A stretch of DNA of 64,000 bases from GCA-2730975 sp937893275 (GTDB taxonomy: Bacteria; Verrucomicrobiota; Verrucomicrobiia; Opitutales; Seribacteraceae). Where the stretch lies: NCBI GenBank assembly GCA_963968595.1, contig CAXAHJ010000003.1:35053-99052 (forward strand). The letters run 5' to 3'. The notes below the pieces were generated by a model. It saw nothing but the letters and a program-made list of their open reading frames with translations. It did not search any database and was not told the DNA's origin. Numbering within the stretch: position 1 is the first letter of the stretch; each line of letters opens with the position of its first letter. Positions 53,914-63,409 of this stretch are shown piece after piece. The translations under genes and the position numbers were made by a program.

Positions 53914-54654
53914 ATGCAACGAATGAAGATGTTTGATGAGAATGGATTTGTCGCAGTGCCAGAGTTCTGTAATTCGGCGGAGCTCTCTTCCATCGAATCG
54001 GCACTGGCTCGATTCATAGACGAGAAGGTTTCGCAACTGCCTGCTGAGGATGTGTTTTATGAAGACAAGTCAAAGCCCGAGTCCCTGAAGCAAATCCAGA
54101 GCATGCACGAACATGACGATTTCTTCGACGGCTTCATGAATAGTAGTCCGAAGCGGCTGGCTGAGGAACTGCTGGGCGAACCTGTCGTCGGGAAAAACCT
54201 ACAGTACTTCAACAAACCGCCCGGCACAGGCCAAGCCACCCCCGCCCATCAGGATGGTTATTATTTCATGCTCGAACCCTGCCGAGCCCTAACGATGTGG
54301 ATGGCCCTTGACCCGGTGGACGAGGAGAATGGTTGCGTGCGCTACCTTCGGGGATCGCATCTCGACGGAATGCGTCCGCATGGTCGCACCCAGACCCTCG
54401 GATTTTCGCAAGAAATCGTCAATTTCGGTAACAATGAGACCCGAGAGGAAGTCCCATGTCCAGCCAACCCAGGCGACTTACTGGCCCATCATGCCCTGAG
54501 CATCCATCGAGCCGACGCAAACCTCAGTCCTACTCGACCACGCCGAGCCTTGGGCTTCATTTTCTATGGCGAAAGCGCTCGCGAAGACAAAGCAGCTCAT
54601 GAAAGCTATCAAAGAAAGCTAGCCTCGGAAATGTCAGCAGAAGGCAAAATATAA
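53914..54654 (+). CDS. Phytanoyl-CoA dioxygenase (PhyH)-like 2-oxoglutarate oxygenase
   Basis: 246 aa from ATG 53914, 4 nt after the sulfatase stop (a GTG at 53893 and ATGs at 53923 and 53929 are alternatives). Fe(II) triad His112-x-Asp114 in HQDGYYF and His198 in LSIHRADAN; Arg after it for 2-oxoglutarate. No signal peptide, so cytoplasmic. PhyH-like oxygenases hydroxylate very diverse small molecules. Its position between sulfatase and sialidase genes suggests a substrate from the same glycan, which would be new; this part is inference. Confidence 0.85.
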   Translation: MQRMKMFDENGFVAVPEFCNSAELSSIESALARFIDEKVSQLPAEDVFYEDKSKPESLKQIQSMHEHDDFFDGFMNSSPKRLAEELLGEPVVGKNLQYFNKPPGTGQATPAHQDGYYFMLEPCRALTMWMALDPVDEENGCVRYLRGSHLDGMRPHGRTQTLGFSQEIVNFGNNETREEVPCPANPGDLLAHHALSIHRADANLSPTRPRRALGFIFYGESAREDKAAHESYQRKLASEMSAEGKI

Positions 54655-54661
54655 CCACGAC

Positions 54662-56899
54662 ATGAAAATCAAATCATACCACTATCGAAAAATCATCGCA
54701 TGGAGCTTGCCCATTTTTTGCGTGGCAACGAAGTCGGTTTTCGGGGCACCGAGCGAGACCGAAGTATTCGTTTCCGGACAAGACGGTTACCATACATATC
54801 GAATCCCGGCATCCGTAGTAACGACAAAGGGAACTTTATTGGCTTTTTGCGAAGGACGAAAGAAGAGTCGATCGGACACAGGTGACATCGACCTGGTAAT
54901 GAAGCGATCCTCGGATGGAGGGAAGTCCTGGAGTTCCATGTCGGTCGTTTGGGACGACGGCTTGAACACCTGCGGCAACCCCTGCCCCGTGGTGGACCGT
55001 GACACCGGAACCATTCATCTATTGCTTACTTGGAACTCCGGCAAAATCCATGAAAGCAAAATCAAATCAGGATTCGGCGAAGACTCGCGTCGGGTCTTCG
55101 TTTCACATTCCACCGACGACGGCAAAACCTGGACCAAACCAAAGGAAATAACTGCGGCGACCAAGAAAAAAGATTGGACTTGGTACGCCACGGGGCCGGG
55201 GGCAGGCATACAGCTCGAGAAAGGCAAGCATGCCGGCAGGCTCGTCATCCCCTGCGACCACAAACTGCAGGCACATGGAGACCGCAGCTTTCGGTCACAC
55301 GTCATCTATTCCGACGATCACGGAAAGACATGGCACCTCGGAGGCATTGCGCCCAAGGCCATGGTAAATGAATGCGAAGTGGTCGAGCTCTCCGACGGCC
55401 GACTTCTTCTCAACATGAGAAACTACGACAAGAGTATACGGGCGCGACAGGTCTGCTTCAGCAAGGATGGCGGTCTCTCTTGGCAAAACCAGCGACATGA
55501 CAAGAAACTCATCGAACCCATCTGCCAAGCCAGTATTCGCCGACTCCGCTGGCCCGCCAAGGAACGCCCCGGGGTAATCCTGTTCTCCAATCCGGCAAGC
55601 AAGAACAAGAGAGACAAACTTACCATTCGAGCCAGCTATGACGACGGAGCTACATGGAAGCATTCTCGCGAGCTCTATTCCGGTGGTAGCGCCTATTCCT
55701 GCCTGGTCATCCTGAAGAACCAAGCAATTGGGAACCTCTATGAGAAAGACGGTTACAAACGCATCGTCTTCGCTCGGTTAAACTTGGACTGGGTGGAAAA
55801 CAACCACCCCATGTCCCGCGGTTACACGATCCCCACGCTGGATCTTTCCAAACAAGGCCATCGTCAAGTGATCGTAGATCGGGAACAAGGCCAATACCTT
55901 GGACATCCCACGACCGTACTCCTGGAAGACGGCAAAACCATATTGCTAGTATATCCAATGGGACACGGCAAGGGAGGGATCATCTACAAGAGAAGTTCGG
56001 ATGGCGGAAAAACTTGGAGCGATCGCTTGCCCACTCCAAAGAATTGGAGCACCAGCAAAGAAGTACCAACGATCCATCGCGTAGTCGATGCCATGGGCAA
56101 AAAACGACTCATCATGTGGTCGGGACTCTATCCCGCCCGCTTGGCCGCAAGTGAGGATGACGGCGCTAGCTGGAGCGAACTGAAGAAAGTTGGAGACTGG
56201 GGTGGAATCGTGGTAATGGGATGCCTAGAGGAGCTCAAGACGGGCAAGGGAAATTACATGGCAATGTTCCATGACGACGGACGATTCTTCACCGACAAGC
56301 CGATTCGTCAAAATCCCGTAGTTTTCACCTTGTACAAGACCTTCTCCAAGAACGGAGGCCTTACTTGGTCGAAACCTCAGGCCATCCTTGCCCGCTCCGA
56401 CGTTCACCTGTGCGAACCTGGAGTCATCCGCTCGCCCGATGGCAAACAACTAGCGGTATTGTTGCGCGAAAACAGTCGTCGCCGAAACTCGTATGTCATC
56501 TTCTCCAATGACGAAGGAAATACCTGGACGAATCCACGCGAATTACCTGCATCTCTTACCGGCGACCGACATACCGGCAAGTACACTGCCGACGGACGGC
56601 TTTTCATTTCCTTTCGCGACACCACGCACGACACGCCCACTAAAGGCGACTGGGTGGCTTGGGTCGGCACTTACGAAGATATCGTAAAAGGAAATGAAGG
56701 CCAGTACCGGGTACGCTTGATGGACAACACCAACCGTTGGGATTGCGCCTATCCACCGGTGGAGGTATTGCCCGACAACACTATCGTGACCACCACCTAC
56801 GGTCACTGGGCCAAGGGGGAGACGCCTTATATTGTCAGCATTCACTTGAAACTGTCCGAACTCGACATCATGGCAAAAGAGAAAGATTTTCTGAAATAG
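54662..56899 (+). CDS. Exported sialidase with two tandem BNR propellers
   Basis: 745 aa. A signal segment (about 1-29), then a GH33 catalytic propeller: YRIP with Arg47, DTGDID region with the acid/base Asp, NPCPVVDRDTG, ECEVVELSDGRLLLNMRNY (Glu and second Arg), AYSCL (Tyr). Asp boxes such as SSDGGKSW, STDDGKTW, SDDHGKTW and SKDGGLSW mark its blades. From about residue 395 a second propeller follows with its own boxes (SSDGGKTW, SEDDGASW, SKNGGLTW, SNDEGNTW), nine Asp boxes in all. The second lacks an obvious RIP triad and may bind or act as a second exo-glycosidase. Seven nt after the PhyH stop. Confidence 0.92.
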   Translation: MKIKSYHYRKIIAWSLPIFCVATKSVFGAPSETEVFVSGQDGYHTYRIPASVVTTKGTLLAFCEGRKKSRSDTGDIDLVMKRSSDGGKSWSSMSVVWDDGLNTCGNPCPVVDRDTGTIHLLLTWNSGKIHESKIKSGFGEDSRRVFVSHSTDDGKTWTKPKEITAATKKKDWTWYATGPGAGIQLEKGKHAGRLVIPCDHKLQAHGDRSFRSHVIYSDDHGKTWHLGGIAPKAMVNECEVVELSDGRLLLNMRNYDKSIRARQVCFSKDGGLSWQNQRHDKKLIEPICQASIRRLRWPAKERPGVILFSNPASKNKRDKLTIRASYDDGATWKHSRELYSGGSAYSCLVILKNQAIGNLYEKDGYKRIVFARLNLDWVENNHPMSRGYTIPTLDLSKQGHRQVIVDREQGQYLGHPTTVLLEDGKTILLVYPMGHGKGGIIYKRSSDGGKTWSDRLPTPKNWSTSKEVPTIHRVVDAMGKKRLIMWSGLYPARLAASEDDGASWSELKKVGDWGGIVVMGCLEELKTGKGNYMAMFHDDGRFFTDKPIRQNPVVFTLYKTFSKNGGLTWSKPQAILARSDVHLCEPGVIRSPDGKQLAVLLRENSRRRNSYVIFSNDEGNTWTNPRELPASLTGDRHTGKYTADGRLFISFRDTTHDTPTKGDWVAWVGTYEDIVKGNEGQYRVRLMDNTNRWDCAYPPVEVLPDNTIVTTTYGHWAKGETPYIVSIHLKLSELDIMAKEKDFLK

Positions 56900-59800
56900 T
56901 GCTCTCCATTCCCAAAATATCCTTCGGCGGTCTGTCGTTGCTATTGGCGGCAAGCTTAGTCGGTCAGGCTGCCGATCGTCCGAATGTTCTTTTCATCGCC
57001 ATAGACGACCTGCGTCCCGAACTGAGTTGTTACGGGGCAACGCACATTGTGAGCCCCAACTTGGATCGCTTGGCCAAACAGGGAATGCTTTTTGAGCGAG
57101 CCTATTGCCAGCAGGCGGTGTGCAATCCATCTCGCACCAGCCTGCTGACCGGAAGGCGGCCAGATACAATTGGCGTAACCGGCAATCATTCTCATTTCCG
57201 AGACAAATACCCAAACATAGTTACTCTACCCGAACACTTTAAGAAGCACGGCTATCATTCCGCCGCTATCGGAAAGATCTACCACGGCGTGTTTCCGAAG
57301 GGGGCGAGCATCACGAAGTGGGACACGATGGGCGATCCGCAAAGTTGGTCGGCGCCGGCAATCCGGTTTGGGCCCCGATACTACTACACTGAGGAAGGAA
57401 TAGCGGCGGCAAAACAAATTCACGAGAAGATCTACCGGCCAAAGCATCCCGGCCCCGAAGACTGGACGAAGAAGCTCGTGTTCGGGCCGGCCACCGAATC
57501 ACCGAACGTTCCCGACAACACTCTCTACGACGGAAAGGTTGCCGATTCTGCCGTCGAGTCGCTTCGTCTGTTGAGGAAATCCCAAAAACCGTTCTTCCTG
57601 GCAGTCGGCTTCATAAAGCCGCACTCGCCCTATATTGCACCGAAGAAATACTTTGAACTGTACGATGAAGCAAACTTGCCGGTTCATCCCGAGTTCCCGT
57701 CTAATGCCCCGAACTTCGCCGGGCACGGTTCCGGGGAACTGCGTCGCTATACCGACCAACCAAAGAAAGGGGAAATTCCCGAGGCAAATCAGCGAATCAT
57801 CCGCCGAGCCTACTATGCCTGCATCAGTTACGTCGATGCGCAGATCGGACGCGTATTGGACGAACTGGATCGTTCGGGATTGGGCGAAAACACCATCGTC
57901 GTGCTCTACGGTGACCACGGTTATCATCTAGGCGAGCAAGGATTGTGGGGAAAGACAACCAACTTCGAACTCGATACCAGAGTGCCCTTGATTGTCAGGG
58001 CCCCAGGCATGAAGCCAGCTGGCAAGTCGAGTTCTTGCCTAGTCGAACTGATCGATCTCTACCCTACCCTAAGCGAATTGGCCGGATTACCCATTACGAA
58101 ACAATTGGAGGGCAAGAGCTTCGCCCCGATCCTTAATGACTCGAATCACGTAACCAAGAGCGTCGCCCTCAGTCAATACCCTCGCAAGGGAGGACTAATG
58201 GGGTATTCGATGCGGACGGCAACGCATCGTTTGACGCAATGGGTTCATCGACCCACAGGCGAAATACGCTCGACCGAGCTGTACGACTACTCGGACGGGT
58301 TGATAGAAACGAGGAACCTTGCCGACGATTTCCCCGAAGTGGTCAAAGAGCTGTCCCAAAAACTGGCAAAAGCCTTTGCAGGCGGCTTCGCTAACACGCC
58401 CGAATCGCAAGAGCCGAACGAGGAAAGCGATACCAGCTTTGAAAAAGCGCAAGCCGGACCATTCAACCAGCTCAAAACTTCTATCGGCACTTGGAAATCA
58501 GAGGTCGGCACAATCATTATAGACAACAAGCATGCGAAAACAGGAAAGCAATGCCTTCAGTTGACCGGAGGAAAAGAATCGATCGTCACGCTGGATATTG
58601 CGGAGGCGGTGAAAACGGCCAGTGATCTGACTTTCTGGGCGGAGCGTTGGACAAGCCGGGTGCCCTTTTCCTTTCGCATCGCCGCCGATCGTGGGACGGG
58701 TTGGCAGGAGATCTACGATGGCGACAAGAAAATCCGGGTAGGTCGGGCCTTCCTGAACAATGTCAAGGTGGGGCTGCCGGTTGGTATCAAGCGGTTGCAG
58801 TTCAGTTGTTCGAGTCCACCGAACACGGGCACCCTCATCGATGACCTGCGAATTGCACCCATTCAACCACAGGAAATCACTGGTGTTGAAGTCTTGCCGC
58901 TAACTCTTCCGGCCCTGGTCGGGAATGAAGACTCCGCTCTGCTCAAGCTAAAAATCGAGACAAGGGGTCAGCTAAATCCCATTTCACTGACCGAGTTGCA
59001 TGCCTCGCTTTCAAGCGAAACTCATCTTTCGGATCTAATGTCAGTTCATGTAAGACAAAGCAGCGGTCACGATCGATTCACGCAAAGTAGGCCCGTCGCA
59101 TCTCTGGATACAAAGCAGGTCGGTAACAAGCCCTTAGTTTTTTCCTTATCCGACCATGCCTTCCAGTTGGCCGAGGGCACCAATTATATCTGGCTTTCCT
59201 GTCGTCTCAGCAAGCAAGCCAACATTGATCATCTAGTCGGAATGGCATGCAGGAAGCTCATTTTTTCAAACGGGAAAATAGTCAAACCGGACCAAGCGCC
59301 TTCCATACAACGAATGGGAGTGGCCCTCCGAAATGGTGGTGACAATGGAGTGAACACCTACCGTATCCCCGGCTTGACGACGACAAACAAGGGGACTTTG
59401 ATCGGCGTCTACGACGTTCGACGACGATCGGGCGGAGACCTGCCCGGCGATATCGAAGTGGGCATGTCCAGGTCGACCGATGGCGGGCGAACATGGGACC
59501 AGATGAAGATCATCATGGATATGGGCAATGATCCGAAATGGCGTTATGATGGCATTGGTGATCCGGCCGTCCTCGTGGATCAAGGCACCGGCACAATCTG
59601 GGTTGCTGCCACTTGGAGCCACGGGAATCGTTCTTGGCGAGGTTCTGGCCCAGGATTAAAACCAGAGGAAACCGGCCAGTTGATGCTAGCCCGCAGTGAC
59701 GATGACGGCATCACCTGGTCCAAACCGATCAACATTACCTCTCAGGTAAAGAAACCGGAGTGGTGCTTTATTTTACAAGGGCCGGGCAAAGGCATCACAA

Positions 59801-62800
59801 TGCGAGACGGCACGATCGTCTTTGCCGCCCAGTACCAAGACCCACCCGAAAAGAGGCGACTCCCCCACTCCACAATCATCTATTCTAAGGATCACGGAAA
59901 GACTTGGAAGGTCGGCACCGCCGCGTTCGACGACACGACGGAATCGCAAGTGGTCGAGATTGAACCCGGTGTGCTGATGCTCAACTGCCGGTACAATCGG
60001 AAAGCAGTCCGCGTCGTGATGACTACCCACGACATGGGCAAGACGTGGCAAAAACACACAACTTCGGAGAAATCCTTGATCGAGCCCGGTTCATGCATGG
60101 CGAGCCTGATCGATCCGAACCGGGAAACAGGAAAGAGCCTTGGCAACTGGCTCTTGTTCTCCAACCCGGACAGTACGCGTGGTCGACATCATATCACAAT
60201 CAAGGCTTCGCCTGATCGCGGCATGACTTGGCCTAAGGAGAATCGATTGTTGCTCGATGAAGAAAACAGCGCTGGCTACTCCTGCATGTCGATGATCGAC
60301 GAGAAAACAGTCGGAATTCTTTACGAGGGCAGTCAGGCCCACATGACCTTCCAGCGCATTCCCTTGGAAGATCTCGTGGGCAAAAAAACCGCTCAAAAGG
60401 AAGTTCGGACATTTCCGAAGGAAGAGACCCTCAAGCTACCCCGCGTATTCGGAGACCACATGGTCTTGCAAGCCGATGCTCCGATTCCCGTTTGGGGAAG
60501 TGCCAAGGCAGGCGCGACGGTAACGATTGCATTCAGGGATGAGAGGAAAAGCGTCAACGCAAATGACCTAGGTGATTGGCAGACCCGACTCAAAGGGCAC
60601 AAGGCAAGTGCAAAACCAACCACCTTGACAATCGAGTCAGGCAGCGGAAACATTCAAATCAAGGATGTCCTCATCGGCGAAGTGTGGATCTGCGGTGGCC
60701 AGTCGAACATGCAATGGCCCCTCGAACAATCGGCGGAAGGTGCAAATGAACTGGCAGCGGCAGATCATCCCAACCTAAGATTGCTGTATCTTGAGGGCGG
60801 TGCTCTCGGCAACTCGGGAAGCTACTCGCTACAAAACCTTTCTCGACTTACTCCCGAAACTTTCTGCGCAGGCAAGTGGAAGGTCGCATCCGCCGAGTCC
60901 GCTCGCTCGTTCTCGGCGGTGGGTTGGTATTTTGGCCGATCGCTGATGGAGGAACTGAAGGTTCCGGTCGGACTGATCTGCCCGGCAGTCGGTGGAACAC
61001 CGACCGAAGCTTGGATTCCTCGCGAGGCGCTGGAAGCCGATCCGAAGCTGAGAGGAATGGTTGCCGGCAATTGGCTCGAGAACGAGCGCCTGGGCGAATT
61101 CTGTCGGACACGAGGTCGGCAAAATTTGCTACGGGCCATGCAGACAGGTGAAGCTATCCTTGGTGATGACCTTGGACCCAATCACTCTTTCAAACCGGGG
61201 TTCATGTGGTCCGCAGGAATTGAACCAATCATTCCCTACGCGATACGGGGAGCCGTTTGGTATCAGGGCGAGTCAAACGCCGAAACAAGATCCCGAGTCC
61301 GAGAACACGGGGAATTATTTCCTCTGCTGATCAACCAGTGGCGACAACAATGGGGCCAAGGAGACTTTCCCTTTCTCTTTGCTCAACTCCCTGCCCTTAA
61401 TCGTTCCGAGTGGCCGTGGTTTCGGGACGGACAACGTCGAACGCTCGGTCAGCTCAAGAATCTTGGCATGGCCGTCACGATCGACGGCGGTCATCCGTCA
61501 AACGTGCATCCTCGGGAAAAGAAAGCCGTTGGCGAACGCTTGGCGAAATGGGCGCTGGGGACGACTTACGGGCTCAAGAAGCATGCAGTTTACTCCGGAC
61601 CCTTGCTCGATATTGCCGAGCGTGAAGGAGACTCGCTGGTCGTGTCGTTCAATCAAGTTGGTGGTGGTCTCAAGACATCCGACCAGAAAGCACCTCGCCA
61701 CTTTGAGGTTTGCGGAGAAGACAGGCTGTTTCATCGAGCAATCGCAAAGATCATCGGTAAAAACACTCTTTCAGTCTCAAGCCCGAAAGTAGATGAACCC
61801 CTGCATGCGCGATACGCATGGTCACCCTACCCCGAGCCCCCGGTCAACTTGTTCAACAGCAAAGGGCTTCCCGCCTCTCCGTTTTCCACCGAAAGTGAAG
61901 AAAAGCTTTTCGGCCTTCGAGAGAAACAATCCACTAGAGAGAACACAAACGCCAACCGCCCAAACATCCTGTTGATCGTGGGCGAGGATCACGGGTGTGA
62001 ATTGTCCTGCTATGGCGATCCCGTGATCAAGACGCCGAACATTGACGCCCTTGCCTCGCAAGGTGTGTTGTTCGAGAACGGATACGTTACGCAATCGGTC
62101 TGCAGCCCTTCTCGAAGCACCATCTTCACCGGTCTGTACCCTCACCAGAACGGGCAACTCGGTCTTGCTACCCATCAATACGGTTGGTTTAAAAAATGGC
62201 CCACGACTTACTCCCTACTAAAGAAAGCCGGGTACCGCACCGGCTTGATTGGCAAGACGCACGTAATTCCCTCTGAGGCGGTCGAGGCCTTCGTAGATTT
62301 TCGGTTCCAGAAATCAGCCAACTTCGCCAAGCGAAAGGTCGCGGAATATGCCGTGAAATCCGGCGAGTTTTTCCGGGACGGCGACGCACCGTTCTTCATG
62401 ACGGTCAACTACCCCGATGCTCACTGGCCGTTGCAGGGACAGGTGGACGGACTTCCCGAAACACAGGTCGACCCGAAACGCGTAAAGGTGATGCCCTATA
62501 TTGGGGGAGAGACCCCACGTATGCTCGCGGTCGCACGCAACTATTACGACTGTATGTTGCGGCTCGATGCCTGCGTAGGCCAGTTGCTTAAACAGTTGGA
62601 TGATTCCGGCAAGGCGAACAACACGCTCGTCGTCTTCATCGGCGACCACGGTGCCCAGATGGCGCGAGGCAAAGTGACGGTTTACGAAGGTGGCATGCAC
62701 GTGCCCTACGTCGTCCGCTGGCCAGGCGTAGCCAAAGCGAATCATCGTTCGAAGGCCCTGGTATCGACGATTGACCTCTTGCCCACGTTCATGGATGCGG

Positions 62801-63363
62801 CAGGTTCCCCAACACCAAAGGGATTGCCGGGCAAATCGATTAGACCTGTGCTCAACGGAAACGAAGACAAGGCATTTCGGAAATATCTGGCCTGCGAACG
62901 CAACTGCGACGCGGCCCGCCATACCTTTCCCCAACGCACGATCCGCGACGCACGCTACAAGTTGATTCACTCGCCCGTTCGAGACCGCGAAGATCCCGCC
63001 GCCCGATATTACCGAACGCATGGACACGCCCATTGGTCGGGTTGCTTAACGGATAAGGAATTGGTCGGCGCGACGGAGCAAACGAAAGCGGGTTATGCAC
63101 GCTGGCTAAAGCCACCGGAGTTTCAACTCTATGATTTGAAGACCGACCCACACGAATGGACCGACCTTTCAAATGACCCGAAACACGCGGATGCAAAGCA
63201 TCGACTTCAAACAGCTCTTAAAAAATGGCAGGTAAACACGCGCGACCCCTTGGCCGACCCCGAAAAGTTGAGCATGCTGATGAATGAGAACGACGCTGTT
63301 TTCAAGACTGGTCGTCGCTCCCCCGAAAATGGCTGGCGTTATTTGAAGTATTTGGCTCACTAA
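56899..63363 (+). CDS. Giant four-enzyme fusion: sulfatase, sialidase, sialate O-acetylesterase, sulfatase
   Basis: 2,154 aa, one uninterrupted frame. GTG at 56899 shares its first base with the sialidase stop (TAGTG) and starts a signal peptide (LSLLLAASLVGQAA); an upstream in-frame ATG at 56737 would lie deep inside the sialidase gene. Domains in order: iduronate-sulfatase-like S1_7 (about 25-495; Cys75-N-P-S-R, GDHGYHLGEQ); beta-sandwich linker (about 515-655); BNR-associated N-terminal domain (about 658-800); GH33 sialidase (Arg822 in YRIPG, five Asp boxes); SASA O-acetylesterase (Ser1269 in GGQSNM, His1537 in NVHPREK, YQGESN); N-sulfoglucosamine-sulfohydrolase-like S1_8 (about 1690-2154; Cys1735-S-P-S-R). 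All catalytic motifs are intact. Exported; would strip sulfate, acetyl and sialyl groups. Confidence 0.93.
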   Translation: MLSIPKISFGGLSLLLAASLVGQAADRPNVLFIAIDDLRPELSCYGATHIVSPNLDRLAKQGMLFERAYCQQAVCNPSRTSLLTGRRPDTIGVTGNHSHFRDKYPNIVTLPEHFKKHGYHSAAIGKIYHGVFPKGASITKWDTMGDPQSWSAPAIRFGPRYYYTEEGIAAAKQIHEKIYRPKHPGPEDWTKKLVFGPATESPNVPDNTLYDGKVADSAVESLRLLRKSQKPFFLAVGFIKPHSPYIAPKKYFELYDEANLPVHPEFPSNAPNFAGHGSGELRRYTDQPKKGEIPEANQRIIRRAYYACISYVDAQIGRVLDELDRSGLGENTIVVLYGDHGYHLGEQGLWGKTTNFELDTRVPLIVRAPGMKPAGKSSSCLVELIDLYPTLSELAGLPITKQLEGKSFAPILNDSNHVTKSVALSQYPRKGGLMGYSMRTATHRLTQWVHRPTGEIRSTELYDYSDGLIETRNLADDFPEVVKELSQKLAKAFAGGFANTPESQEPNEESDTSFEKAQAGPFNQLKTSIGTWKSEVGTIIIDNKHAKTGKQCLQLTGGKESIVTLDIAEAVKTASDLTFWAERWTSRVPFSFRIAADRGTGWQEIYDGDKKIRVGRAFLNNVKVGLPVGIKRLQFSCSSPPNTGTLIDDLRIAPIQPQEITGVEVLPLTLPALVGNEDSALLKLKIETRGQLNPISLTELHASLSSETHLSDLMSVHVRQSSGHDRFTQSRPVASLDTKQVGNKPLVFSLSDHAFQLAEGTNYIWLSCRLSKQANIDHLVGMACRKLIFSNGKIVKPDQAPSIQRMGVALRNGGDNGVNTYRIPGLTTTNKGTLIGVYDVRRRSGGDLPGDIEVGMSRSTDGGRTWDQMKIIMDMGNDPKWRYDGIGDPAVLVDQGTGTIWVAATWSHGNRSWRGSGPGLKPEETGQLMLARSDDDGITWSKPINITSQVKKPEWCFILQGPGKGITMRDGTIVFAAQYQDPPEKRRLPHSTIIYSKDHGKTWKVGTAAFDDTTESQVVEIEPGVLMLNCRYNRKAVRVVMTTHDMGKTWQKHTTSEKSLIEPGSCMASLIDPNRETGKSLGNWLLFSNPDSTRGRHHITIKASPDRGMTWPKENRLLLDEENSAGYSCMSMIDEKTVGILYEGSQAHMTFQRIPLEDLVGKKTAQKEVRTFPKEETLKLPRVFGDHMVLQADAPIPVWGSAKAGATVTIAFRDERKSVNANDLGDWQTRLKGHKASAKPTTLTIESGSGNIQIKDVLIGEVWICGGQSNMQWPLEQSAEGANELAAADHPNLRLLYLEGGALGNSGSYSLQNLSRLTPETFCAGKWKVASAESARSFSAVGWYFGRSLMEELKVPVGLICPAVGGTPTEAWIPREALEADPKLRGMVAGNWLENERLGEFCRTRGRQNLLRAMQTGEAILGDDLGPNHSFKPGFMWSAGIEPIIPYAIRGAVWYQGESNAETRSRVREHGELFPLLINQWRQQWGQGDFPFLFAQLPALNRSEWPWFRDGQRRTLGQLKNLGMAVTIDGGHPSNVHPREKKAVGERLAKWALGTTYGLKKHAVYSGPLLDIAEREGDSLVVSFNQVGGGLKTSDQKAPRHFEVCGEDRLFHRAIAKIIGKNTLSVSSPKVDEPLHARYAWSPYPEPPVNLFNSKGLPASPFSTESEEKLFGLREKQSTRENTNANRPNILLIVGEDHGCELSCYGDPVIKTPNIDALASQGVLFENGYVTQSVCSPSRSTIFTGLYPHQNGQLGLATHQYGWFKKWPTTYSLLKKAGYRTGLIGKTHVIPSEAVEAFVDFRFQKSANFAKRKVAEYAVKSGEFFRDGDAPFFMTVNYPDAHWPLQGQVDGLPETQVDPKRVKVMPYIGGETPRMLAVARNYYDCMLRLDACVGQLLKQLDDSGKANNTLVVFIGDHGAQMARGKVTVYEGGMHVPYVVRWPGVAKANHRSKALVSTIDLLPTFMDAAGSPTPKGLPGKSIRPVLNGNEDKAFRKYLACERNCDAARHTFPQRTIRDARYKLIHSPVRDREDPAARYYRTHGHAHWSGCLTDKELVGATEQTKAGYARWLKPPEFQLYDLKTDPHEWTDLSNDPKHADAKHRLQTALKKWQVNTRDPLADPEKLSMLMNENDAVFKTGRRSPENGWRYLKYLAH

Positions 63364-63409
63364 GAGTAGCAAAACATCCTCCAACAATGAGATTTATCAT
63401 CCCACACCC

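Noticed and set aside
56737..56898. ATG 162 nt upstream as start of the giant fusion
   Set aside because: The extra 54 residues overlap the sialidase gene, are Arg/His-rich and would bury the signal peptide; GTG at 56899 gives an exported protein directly.
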